A program made the position numbers and the translations under genes. DNA of 64,000 bases from Anaeramoeba ignava (taxonomy: Eukaryota > Metamonada > Anaeramoebidae). The stretch covers positions 313,001 through 377,000 of the forward strand of contig JAPDFW010000011.1 of assembly GCA_028826165.1 (NCBI GenBank), written 5' to 3'. The notes under the pieces were generated by a model. The model was not told the DNA's origin. It made no database searches and saw only the letters and a list, made by a program, of their open reading frames with translations. Shown piece after piece: positions 11,979 to 23,290 of the stretch (its first letter is position 1; the number at the start of each line of letters is the position of its first letter).

Positions 11979-12660
11979 TTAATTCTTTTTTAAATCAAAA
12001 AAATTATTAAATTCTGGAAAAGAAAGATGAAAAAAAGAAAAGATTTTTTCTCGAATTTCTTGTTTTGTTTCTAAATTATAAATAGAATTTAAAATTTTTG
12101 TAAAATTAAATAAAGTTGTCATTTTTTGGATTGAATTAAAAATATCATCCAAAGAAACAAATTCTTCTTTCAATTCAATTAATTCAATCATTATTTTTAT
12201 GAATCTATTTGTTATTTGTGTTAGACCTTGAAATGAATCAAATCCATGAATACATAATTTTACAAAAAAATTGAACCATTTTTCATCCGATAAAGAAAGT
12301 TGTTTAAAAATTGAAGTTAAATTTTGTAAATTAATATCTCTTGCGATTGAATGTTCAAAGAAGGGTATTTCATTTTGCAAAATTGAATAAAGATTTTCTT
12401 GTTGATGTCGATTATTTATTGCAAGATTTCGAACATAATAATAAAGAATATCAATTGAATTGAATGCATTTTTAATTCTAACTTCTGAATTATCAATCAT
12501 TCCAAAAATATTTGAAATATTTAATGAGTTTATAAATAAATTACTAAAATTCTGGTCTTTCATTTTAATAAAGAAAATTAAAAGTTCAGTCATTCGAATT
12601 TTTCTTTCATCTTCTAAATTATTAAACTAAAAAAATTATAAAAGGATTTTTTAATTAAAA

Positions 12661-12694
<34 letters not shown>

Positions 12695-15600
12695 GGATTA
12701 TTTAGAAATATTATTTTTTAATTTGTTACCAAATTAATGCAATATTTAATCAAATTTTCTACATTGATTATTCTTTTTTGTAATTCATTTTGAGCTGAAT
12801 TTTTTATGGTGTTTTGGTTGTTATTTGTTTCATATTCTTCAATACTTAAAGATGTTGCTTTTTTAATCAAATCCACATATTTCAGATGAATTTCAATTGA
12901 TTTATGAAATATAAAGTCAGAAATCCAAGAACAATTTTCGTTAATATTTTCTGAAATGAACCAATCACAAAATTTTTGGGATCTGAATTTGTCATCAATA
13001 TAATTAAATATTTTCTCAAACACATTTTCAATTTGTGATATTTTAGATAGAGAATTTAGTAAAAAACATGATTGTAATTGAATATCATCGAAATTTTGAT
13101 TAAATTGAGAGGCTTCATTTAACAAATAAATATAAAACTGCTGAAGAACATTTTCAATCATATTCTTATTTGAAATTTTTTCATCTGGAATATTATTTTC
13201 ATTTTCAATTATATTTTCATTTGAAATATTATTTTCATTTTCAATTATATTTTCATTTGAAATATTATTTTCATTTGAAATATCTTTGAAAATCTTTTCA
13301 TAAAATAAAACATAAGCACTCTTCTCCATTTTATATCCAAATGATATCTCAGGAATTTCCTTCTGCTTAATAAATTGTATCTTTTCATCACTAATCTTAA
13401 CCCAATCATCACTTTTTTGATCACCTATTTTAATTAAAGAAATATAATGACCGTTTGAAATTGTGCCATGATGATTTATAATCCCAATTAATTTATAATC
13501 CTCTTTTTTAATGTTTTTCTTCTTGAAATTAGTTAAACTAAGAAGAAAAGGAAATTCAAAAATTGAATTCAATTTCACTGAATCATTTGTTTTTCGATCT
13601 GAAACAAAACGCTTTAAATGTATAATAAGAATATTTGGGAAATTTTGGATATTTTCATATCTAAGTGCATTAACTTTGATTCCACAAGATTCACAAAAAT
13701 ATTGATTTTCATTGATAAATAAATTTCTATCAAAATAATCATTAAATGCCTGCTGCATGTTCTGATTTCCTTGAATGTTCAAAGATAACAATGAAAATAA
13801 TTCTGATTTATGTGATTTGTGTCCATTTCGAAGACACTTAATGTTTTGTTGAAGTTTGCCAAAGAATATTTTTTCCAATAAATATTTCCGGTCAGTATTT
13901 ATTAATATTTTTTGTATTTCTTCAAAAATTAAATGAAGACATTCACTTGCATCTTGTTGATTTGATAATTTCAAATAGTTATTTTGTTTAAAATCTAATA
14001 AACAGGAAATATTATGAGCATCACAAGATTGATTTGATTTAGTATTTAAAAGTTTTTGAAATAATTTTTTTAGTTCATATATAAAATCAGCTTCAGAATA
14101 ATAAAAATAATAATAAAAATAATAATAAAAATAATAAAAATAAAAATAAATTGAATTAATTTTTGATTTTTGATTTTGATTTTGATTTTTTTTAGAAGGT
14201 TTGATTACTTTTTTCATTTGGTTTCTCGTATTTTAAAATTTCATCTCGAAATGATTTAATAAAGAATAGTTGTTGAATAACAGAATTTAAATAACAATTT
14301 TCCTTAAGATTATTTAATCCAACAATTTTAATTTTCTCTTTTAAATTAATTTTCTCTTTTAAATTAATTTTCTCTTTTAAATTAATTTTCTCTTTTAAAT
14401 TAATTTTCTCTTTTAAATTAATTTTCTCTTTTAAATTAATTTTCTCTTTTAAATTAATTTTCTGTTTTAAATTAATTTTCTGTTTTAAATTAATTTTCTC
14501 TTTTAAAATTTTCTCTCTGAAATTAATTTTCTGTTTTAAATAAATTTTCTCTTTTTTTTCATTTTCATTTTGATTTTTGATTTTGATTTTGATTTTGATT
14601 TTCATTTTGATTTTCATTTTCATTTTCATTTTCATTTTGATTTTGATTTTCATTTTCATTTTGATTTTCATTTTGAATTTGAATTTCATTTTGTTTTTCA
14701 TTTTGTTGTTTTGAAATGATAAATTTTGGATCAAATGTTTCTGAAATTCTATCTAAAAATTGATTTTGAAATTCTTGTCTTGAAAGAATTATTTCAAGAG
14801 AAACAATTTTAATTTGATTTGAAAAAGAAAGATTCAAATTATGATTTTGAATCATGATTTGAATTAAAAGTTGAAAAGTTTCAAAATTAATTATTGAATG
14901 CAAATTATTAAGTGAAATTGATTTTTCAAAGCGAAGTAAAATGAATACAATTTTGAGAAATAAAATATTAAACGAAATATTTTCATTGAAAACTTGATTT
15001 TTGGCTAAGCGATTAAGAAAAGGAATCCCAATAAAATGATCTGAATATTTCTTTTTTTGTTGAATCAATTCTTTTGATAAACTGCTTGGTTGCAAAGTAA
15101 ACAATTGAAAAAATATTTTGTAGTATCTTTCTGTTGAAATTTTTTGATCACCATTTTCAATTTTTTGCATAAAATCAGATAATTGAATAAAGAGTGTTTT
15201 TTGAAATTCATGTTTATAAAAAAAGTATTCAAAATAAAGAAGTATTGAAAGGAGAATTTCAGCAATTTTCTCAGAACCAATTGTCAAAATTGCATTTAAA
15301 ATGATGTTTGTGGGTTTATATTCAGGATTTTTTGAATATTTTTTTGTGAAATCATTTGATTCAGATCTTTCATCAGCTTTGAAATCTTGTGAAATATTGA
15401 GAAACATATCTTGCCAATAATCCAGTTTGTCATTATGACTGAAAAAGAATAGAAACATTTTTTTTATTGATTCATAAAAAGAATTAAATGTTCTATTTTT
15501 TGAATTATGCATTTCAGGATAGAAATCCAGCAACTTGATGATTAACTCCATTAAAGATTGAATAAAGGGATGTATTTCATTTAAATCAAAAAAGAATTTG

Positions 15601-18600
15601 GTTTGACTTGTTGATATTGTTTTAAAGATTTCCTGGAAAATTAGAAACGGATTCAGAACAAATATTAGTTGTCTAAGAATTAAATCAAAAAAATAAATCA
15701 TTTTTTCCAACTGATAAATTTGAATTTTTGTTTGCGTAATATTTTGAGAATAGTGGGAAAACAACTTCATAAATTGAATCATTTTGTTTGAGTTGTTTTT
15801 TTCATTATTGAAATTATTTGTTATCCAAGATTCATTATGGAAAATATAGGCATTAATTTTCTCTATAACATTGGGATTATATGAAATTGAATTGATTCTT
15901 AAATGGTTATTTTCGAAAATATTTCCATCCTTTTTATATTGAAAGGAGCAAATATTAATTGCCTGTATAATGTAAATAAGTTGATAAATATTTGATTTTT
16001 TTTTAAAAAAGTCATTCAAAACTGGAATAGTGAATGAATCTTTGAGAGCATCTCCTTGAGTTTCGGAATTTATTTGATTTTTATTCTCATTTTCATTTTC
16101 ATTTTGATAAAAGCGATTTGGATTAAATAGAGGAACATCAGTAGAATAATCTATTTTTTTGAAAATGGAATAAAAAGATGGAAGTTGTTGAATCAATAAA
16201 AAAACTTCTTCCGCAACTTCAGGATAATCAAGTAAGTTGAAGAAAATTTCAAAATTTTTTGGGAAAGACAAATATCTTGCAGTAAATCTTTTCATTTCAA
16301 AAGAATCTTCTTTCATTCTGCACATTTGAGGACCAACAGCACACTTATTTTTGTCCAATAAAAACAAAATGAAAAGAAAATTAAGTTAAATAAACGAATA
16401 TTAATATGAATCATAATTTTTGTTGTTTTGTTTTGTTTTGTTTTCATACAAATTTTTGGAAACTAAAACTTTTTTGCTGATTTTGTTTTGAATCATTCAA
16501 ATTTTTTATATCATCCAAATTTTTGATATTGTTTAAATTGCTTATATTATTTGAATTTTTGATATTATTTGAGTTATTTATATTATTTGAATTTTTGATA
16601 CTGTCTGAATTGTTGGCTTGATCAAGAATAAAAAATGTAACTAAACCATCTTCTTCGTTTGCTAAGGAATCAATTCTGTTTAAATTTTGGTTTGAAGGAA
16701 TTGGATCTTTTTGATAAATTTCAAAAGAGTTTAATTTTCTTCTTGATTCAAAAGCAATAATTTGAGCAATTGTGGAAATTGTTAAATGATCAAGAGCAAG
16801 AAAACTAAATTCATGAGGTTTTTTCACAAGAATCTTAATTGGACGAAATTTCGAAATTCGTTTCTCGTGAGCTTTTAATTCTTCATATGGAAAATTTTGG
16901 GATTCAATTTTATCAGATTCAATGATAATTTGAGAAAGTAATTGGATGTTTCTTTTGACAAAATGGAAATTTGAAAAATATTCTGAAACAATATTTCCTT
17001 TGTGTGGAAGTTTGAGGAGAATATCCTGTAAAATTGAAACTTTGTCTTGAGAATTCATTTTAGCAGAAATTTGAGAATAAAACAAAATGGCATTTTGACT
17101 AATTTCTTCATTTTCTGTTTTTTCGATAATTGCTTGTATTTTTGCTAATCCAATTAGTTGATTTGTGCTAATTTTGATAATTGAATCTATTATTGGATCT
17201 GAATATTGAAGAATATGAAACTGGTTTGAACTGATCATTTTATTTTCATTTTGATTTACCAAAAGAAAGACTTTTTTGAATAATTTAAAAAATTGGTTTG
17301 TGATCATTTTTTCATCGACTAAATTCAAAATATCAGTCAAGAAAAAAGCAAGAAATTTTTTGGATGTGAAAATTGTATTTGGGATATTTTGTTTTGAATA
17401 ATATTCAAGGGGAGTTTTATGATAACTCTCATAATCATCTTGTGTATTTTTTTCATATCCAACTAAACTTTGAATCCATTTTATTAATTCTTCTTGATTT
17501 TTTCCTTTAAAATTCATTATAATTTTCCAAAGTTCTTGAATAAATTGAAAATTCACATCAAATTTTAATAATAAATGATTGATAATTTGAATCCATTCTG
17601 ATAAATTTTTGTGAATTTCTAAAAGAAAGAATAAGAAGAATATTAAGAATAAAAAAAAGCATTTAATTAATTAATTGATTAATTGTTTTTTTTTTTCAAG
17701 AATGAAAACCTATTTCCGATATTTGATCATCAGTTGAAAAATCTTCAAAATTTTGAAGTAAATGAGAATATAATTGGTATTTCTTATTGAGTTTTAAAGG
17801 TTGTGCAACCATTGATTTCTTTTCAGAATAATGACTTTTAAGTAAAATCATTTCATTCAATAATTTCAATGAAGAAACGGGAAACTGTTTGCTTTCAATA
17901 TTTTTAAGACATTTGAACATGAAAAAATGATAGAAAAAATTTGATTTATCGTGAAGAATTGCTGAATGAAAAAGATTGATTGATGGAAGATTTGAATTTA
18001 TTTTGAATTGGAAATGAATAGGATCCCATATCAAAGATAGTCCAAAAAGTGGTAAATCTTGAAAATCACCAGTAAAAGATTCATAATCTAAAAGCTTCTT
18101 TTTATATTCAGAAAGAATAAGAGTTGAATTTTCATTTCTTAAAATTTGAAGTGTGATTTTGATCCAAATTTTTTGTAAACTTTCTGGCGGTGAATAAATA
18201 TTTTGCTTTTCGGTTTGATGGAACAAATTAATAAACATTTCAACTACATTTTTTCCTCCATGATTTGCAATGAAATAGAGGCAATGCTTTAAGCCTTTTT
18301 TTGTTCTTTTTTGATCTGGATTTCGGAATATTCTGAAGAAATATTTCCATAAATTTTCTAAGATTGTTAATATTTTGGAATGGTCTATTAAAATGGGTAG
18401 TATTTTGAGTAGATATTTTGATATTTCTTCATGTAAAAAAGTATCTGTTTTTTCCAGCAAATGGAAAAGTTTTGTGAAATTTTTACGAAACATTGAAGTT
18501 AAAAAATTGTTGTTTATATTCTTGGAATCATTTTTTGGTTGATTTGAACAAGTAGATAAAATTTTAATTATTTCATTCAGATTATATAATGCAAAAAGAA

Positions 18601-19943
18601 TAGAATCTGGATTTATGATCTGGATATAATAATTGAAAATTTCATTATATTTTTGAATAAGTAATGTTTGTGGTTGATCTTTTGGATAATGTTTAGCAAT
18701 TTCTTGAAAAATTGTAACGAATTTTTCCTTTCAAAATTTTTATCTTTTTTAAATTTATCAAATAATTTAAATAAGGTTATTGCAATTTGATTCCAATAAT
18801 AATCATAAAATGGAGGGAAAATATGGTATTTTATCTAAAAACCAAGATTTTTTTTTTAATAAAAAAGAAAAAAATTTCCAAGTTTTGTTTTAAATAGAAG
18901 ATTGATTACTAAATCAAGAAAACTAAGTGCAAATTGTATTTTTTTTAATTGAAATTTTGCGAAATATTGTTGTAATAATTTTAAAAATTGAGAGAATCCA
19001 TAGTATTCACCAAAATATTGGATGTTGAAAACTTTAAGAAGGAAATGTTTTGAGTTTCTTGTCTATTAAATTTTAATTTTTAAATTTTAATTTTTAATTT
19101 TAATTTTAATTTGAATTTGAATTTTAATTTTAATTTTAATTTTAATTTTTAATTTTTAATTTTAATTTTAATTTTAATTTTAATTTTAATTTGAATTTAA
19201 ATTTTATATTGAATTTTAATTTGAATTTGAATTTGAATTTGAATTTAAAAATCTACTTCAAGCCAAGAAAATCTTTTATTTTTTCTTTTCCCATTAAATT
19301 TTTCTTGAGCAAATTCATGAATTGTACTTGAATAAATATTTTTTTTAGAAAAAGATAAATTCATAATTTTAAGATCAGGAATTTGTTTATTTCTAAGTGA
19401 ATAAGATTTTCTTAAATTTCGATAATCTTTATTTGAAAGAAATGAATCAACATCTTCAAATTTATAAGAATCATCTTGAAAAATAATTTTCAATCCAGTT
19501 AAAGAAGTTAACGAATTTATAGGTAAATTTGTAATATATATATCAATTAAAAGAATAAAAATTTCTTGTAAAGTTGAAAAAAGAAAATTTCTAAATTTCA
19601 ATTTGAAATCCAATTAAAATTCATTTTTTAATTAAAGTTTGAATTATAAATTTTTAAGATATAAACCTTTCTGGTAGATTTAAAATAAAAAAAGGTAAAG
19701 TTTCTTTTGTAAAAAAATGGAATTCATATAAAGAAAAACTTGAGAATTTTTGAAAATTTTCAATAAAAATTGAATAAAATTCTTTTTGATTTGATTCTTT
19801 TTTTTTTTTTAATAAAGAAATTAATTTAAAAAATTGAAATTGTTTTGTTTTTGATTTTTACTCATTAATTTTTTTAAATCATTTAAAATTTTCCAATTTC
19901 CTTTATTAAAATCAATTTGTTCCCAAATAATTTTATTAGACAT
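11979..19943 (-). CDS. Giant ubiquitin-specific protease (USP9X/USP24/USP34-like)
   Basis: Nine exons: 19862-19943, 19667-19796, 19257-19590, 18910-19062, 17710-18834, 16450-17618, 14209-16343, 12730-14090 and 11979-12626. With two single-base corrections they join in phase to about 2,378 residues. The first ~1,650 residues look like helical repeats. The catalytic domain follows: Cys box GLNNLKENCYLNS (Cys near 1,680, split from the rest by an intron), QQDASE, a zinc-ribbon remnant (GHKSHKSE, CESCG) and His box GTISNGHYISL (near 1,920). Another ~420 residues follow. This large layout is that of cysteine deubiquitinases of the USP9X/USP34 group. Just before the Cys box sits a run of INLKEK repeats. 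The frame breaks at 18722-18726 (one base short) and 14574-14578 (one base extra), both in T runs on the plus strand. A tRNA gene lies 57 bp upstream of the ATG. Confidence 0.88.
13170..13290 (-). repeat. Coding repeat NENIIENENNIS after the USP domain
   Basis: Three copies of a unit of about 36 bp encode NENNIS/NENIIE just after the USP catalytic core. Confidence 0.7.
14325..14520 (-). repeat. 18-bp coding minisatellite (INLKEK) in the USP gene
   Basis: About ten near-identical copies of an 18-bp unit (tttaaattaattttctct on the plus strand) encode KINLKE/KINLKQ. The block starts about ten residues before the catalytic Cys-box sequence. Confidence 0.9.
14560..14700 (-). repeat. Coding NQ/NE hexamer repeat in the USP gene
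   Basis: AAAATC/AAAATG hexamers encode QNENQN. One T run of five (14574-14578) where the unit has four shifts the frame by one base. Confidence 0.85.
19070..19250. repeat. USP intron 3 hexamer repeat
   Basis: The intron at 19063-19256 is ttttaa and tttgaa repeats. Nothing else seen. Confidence 0.7.
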
Positions 19944-19954
19944 TTATTAAATAA

Positions 19955-19996
19955 AGAAAAAAATGAAAAAAAAAATGAAAATGAAAATGAAAAAAA
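19955..19996 (-). promoter_or_regulatory. TTTTTCAT-type tract upstream of the USP gene
   Basis: In USP sense the 12-55 bases before the ATG read as T runs broken by CA four times, ending four bases from the tRNA 3' end. Similar tracts precede most start codons here, and the repeated TTCATTT core fits an initiator (YYANWYY). Confidence 0.5.
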
Positions 19997-20000
19997 TATA

Positions 20001-20081
20001 TGACAGTAGTGGGATTCGAACCCACGTCCTAAATGGAACCGTACCTGAAACGATCGCCTTAGACCACTCGGCCATACTGTC
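20001..20081 (-). tRNA. tRNA-Leu (anticodon CAG)
   Basis: Cloverleaf read on the minus strand: acceptor stem GACAGTA/TACTGTC with discriminator A; D arm GCCGAGTGGTCTAAGGC; anticodon stem ATCGT/ACGGT with loop TTCAGGT, so anticodon CAG (Leu, codon CUG); long variable arm TCC-ATTTA-GGA; T arm GTGGG-TTCGAAT-CCCAC. The B-box GGTTCGAATCC is intact. There is no intron and no encoded CCA. A long variable arm with GG-CCGAGTGGT is class II, and the anticodon excludes Ser. It is the only RNA gene I can support in this window. Confidence 0.95.
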
Positions 20082-20099
20082 AAATTTAAATTTAATTTT

Positions 20100-22255
20100 T
20101 TAATTAAAATTTTAAATCAAAAAAATTTTTAAAATTTTCTTCTTTTATATATAAATTAAAATATTTAATTAAATTTATATCATTATTTTTAATTATTTTA
20201 TATTAATATTTATAATTATTTTTATTTATAAATTAAATTTAAAAATATTTAATGAAATAAAATAAATAATTTATTAATAAAATAATTATAAAATATTAAT
20301 TAAAATATTTAATTAATTTTATATTATTATTTTTAATTATTTTATATTATTATTTATAATTATTTTTTTTTATAAATTATATTTAAATTTAAAAATAATT
20401 AAAATATTTATAAATAAAAATTAAATAAATTTATAAAATAAAATAATTATAAAATATTAATTAAAATATTTAATTAATTTTTATATTATTATTTTTAATT
20501 TTTTTTATATTAATATTTTTAATTATTTTTATTTATAAATTAAATTTAAAAATATTTAATAATATAAAATAAATAATTTATTAATAAAATAATTATAAAA
20601 TATTAATTAAAATATTTAATTAATTTTATATTATTATTTTTAATTATTTTATATTAATATTTATAATTATTTTTATTTATAAATTAAATTTAAAAATATT
20701 TAATAAAAATAAAATTAATAATTTATTAATAAAATAATTATAAAATATTAATTAAAATATTTAATTAAATTTATATCAATATTTTTAATTATTTTATATT
20801 AATATTTTTAATTATTTTTTATTTATAAATTAATTTTAAAAATATTTAATGAAATAAAATTAATAATTTATTAATAAAATATTTATAAAATATTAATTAA
20901 AAATATTTAATTAAATTTATATTATTATTTTTAATTATTTTATATTATTATTTATAATTATTTTTATTTATAAATTAAATTTAAAAATATTTAATGAAAT
21001 AAAATTAATAATTTATTAATAAAATAATTATAAAATATTAATTAAAATATTTAATTAATTTTATATTATTATTTTTAATTATTTTATATTATTATTTTTA
21101 ATTATTTTTATTTATAAATTAAATTTAAAAATATTTAATGATATATAATAAATAATTTATTAATAAAATATTTATAAATTATTAATTAAAATATTTAATT
21201 AATTTTATATCATTATTTTTAATTATTTTATATTAATATTTATAATTATTTTTATTTATAAATTAAATTTAAAAATATTTAATGATATAAAATTAATAAT
21301 TTATTAATAAAATAATTATAAAATATTAATTAAAAAATATTTAATTAAATTTATATTATTATTTTTTAATTATTTTTATATTAATATTTATAATTATTTT
21401 TATTTATAAATTAAATTTAAAAATATTTAATGATATAAAATTAATAATTTATTAATAAAATAATTATAAAATAATAATTAAAATATTTAATTAAATTTAT
21501 ATTATTATTTTTAATTATTTTATATTATTATTTATAATTATTTTTATTTATAAATTAAATTTAAAAATATTTAATGAAATAAAATAAATAATTTATTAAT
21601 AATTTAATTATAAAATATAAATTAAAATATTTAATTAAATTTATATTATTATTTTTTAATTATTTTTATATTAATATTTTTTAATTATTTTTATTTATAA
21701 ATTAAATTTAAAAATATTTAATGAAATAAAATAAATAATTTAATTTATTAATAAAATAAATTAAAATAATAATTAAAATATTTAATTAATTTTATATTAA
21801 TATTTTTATTTATTTTATATTATTATTTATAATTATTTTTATTTATAAATTAAATTTAAAAATATTTAATGATATAAAATTAATAATTTATTAATAAAAT
21901 AATTATAAAAATATTAATTAAAATATTTAATTAAATTTTATATTATTATTTTTAATTATTTTATATTATTATTTATAATTATTTTTATTTATAAATTAAA
22001 TTTAAAAATATTTAATGATATATAATAAATAATTTATTAATAAAATATTTATAAATTATTAATTAAAATATTTAATTAAATTTATATTATTATTTTTAAT
22101 TATTTTATATTATTATTTTTAATTATTTTTATTTACAAATTAAATTTAAAAATATTTAATGAAATAAAATAAATAATTTATTAATAAAATAATTATAAAA
22201 TATTAATTAAAATATTTAATTAATTTTATATTATTATTTTTAATTATTTTTAATA
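20100..22255. repeat. ~146-bp AT satellite, about 14 copies
   Basis: A long tandem array. The landmark taaatttaaaaatattta recurs near 20230, 20531, 20680, 20970, 21115, 21260, 21407, 21552, 21700, 21845, 21990 and 22135, a period of 145-150 bp. Each unit holds aattaaaatatttaatta and ttattaataaaat, both near-palindromic. It lies between the tRNA and CFAP299, and no gene is visible in it. Confidence 0.88.
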
Positions 22256-22339
22256 AGAAATTATTTTTAAAAATGTGTGTCAAAGTCAAATATAAATAAT
22301 TTTAATTCTATTTTTGTTTTTTATTAAAATTTAAAAAAA

Positions 22340-22376
22340 AAAATTTTTTTTTTCATTTCATTTTTTTTTTGGTTTT
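22340..22376 (+). promoter_or_regulatory. TTTTTCAT-type tract upstream of CFAP299
   Basis: T runs broken by CA (ttttttttcatttcatttt), ending about 14 bases before the ATG at 22390. Confidence 0.45.
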
Positions 22377-22389
22377 TTGGATAATTGAA

Positions 22390-23195
22390 ATGGAGAATGA
22401 AGATGAAATAATTGATCAATTTTTTTGTTATGAAGATTATTTAGATTCTCAAATTACTCCAACAATTTCAAAATTTCTTTCTGATAAAGTTTGAAATTTT
22501 AAAAAAAAAAAAAAAAAATATTCCAATTTATTATTTTATTTATTCTTAATTTTTTAATTTTTTATTTAAAGAAAATGATTAGAAATTTAATTTCAAATGG
22601 AATTTTTGGAGATGTTTTAAGTCAAAAAGAATTTGAAATAAGAAAAAAAAACAAGAAAAACAAATTAAAAACAAAAAAAGAAACACAAAAAAAACAAGAT
22701 CAAATAGAAACAAATTTAGATAAAAATCCACTTTTATCTTATTTATTTGAAAAAGAAAAATTTGTGAGAAAAAAAGAAATTTCAATTTTACTTTTTATTC
22801 AATATAAAAATCCAAAAACAAATGAAGAAATTTCAGGAATAATTGATTTTTTTCAAAGATTAAATACAGAAAATTTTGAAGATTATTATTTAGGAAAAAA
22901 AATCCTTATTCCAAATCAAAATGATATAAGTTACTTTGAATTTGAAACTAAAAAATTAAATATTGGAATTCCTTCAAAATATTCTTCTTTTAAAACAATT
23001 ATTAATATTGAAGATCAAAATGAAAATTTTCTACTTTTCCAAAATATTTTTGATCAGAAAATTATTGATCTTGGTTTTAATTTGAATTTTGAAAAAGAAA
23101 ATGATCCAAAAAAAGATCAAACAGAAAAAATAATTAGAAATAGTTTAGATGATTCAATTTATTCAATTATTTTTGAACATAAAATTAGAAAGTAA
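22390..23195 (+). CDS. CFAP299: Cilia- and flagella-associated protein 299
   Basis: Exons 22390-22488 and 22572-23195 join in phase to 240 residues (human CFAP299/C4orf22 is ~233). The match runs along the whole length as I recall the family: YEDYLDSQIT near the N-terminus (human YQDYLDSQIT), then FEIRKK (FDARKK), EISGIIDFFQRLNTENFEDYY (EISGYIDYAHRLKTEDFEVYF), GKKILIP and ISYF, and a C-terminal SIIFEHKIRK (AVIFDHISRR). The protein is linked to axonemes and flagellated cells. Its role is not well defined, and I see no catalytic motif. It is followed only 95 bp later, same strand, by the SAC gene. Its presence argues that the organism makes flagella at some stage. Confidence 0.9.
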
Positions 23196-23216
23196 TTAAA
23201 AACAAACAAAAAAATA

Positions 23217-23279
23217 ATTTCATTTTTTTCATTTTTCATTTTTCATTTTTCTTTTTTCTTTTTTCTTTCATTTTTTTTT
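23217..23279 (+). promoter_or_regulatory. TTTTTCAT array upstream of the SAC9-like gene
   Basis: Five to six CA steps spaced by 5-7 T (tcatttttcatttttcattt), then TC runs, ending about 12 bases before the ATG. It fills most of the 95-bp spacer after CFAP299, so it must hold that gene's 3' end and this promoter. Confidence 0.55.
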
Positions 23280-23290
23280 CCCTATTTTTA

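Noticed and set aside
3146-14578. Programmed +1 frameshifting at UGA
   Set aside because: Three breaks can be read as +1 slips at a TGA, but a shifted GAAAAT repeat always yields TGA, two other breaks need the opposite shift, and all five lie at or near A/T runs. Indels are simpler. Kept only as something to test.
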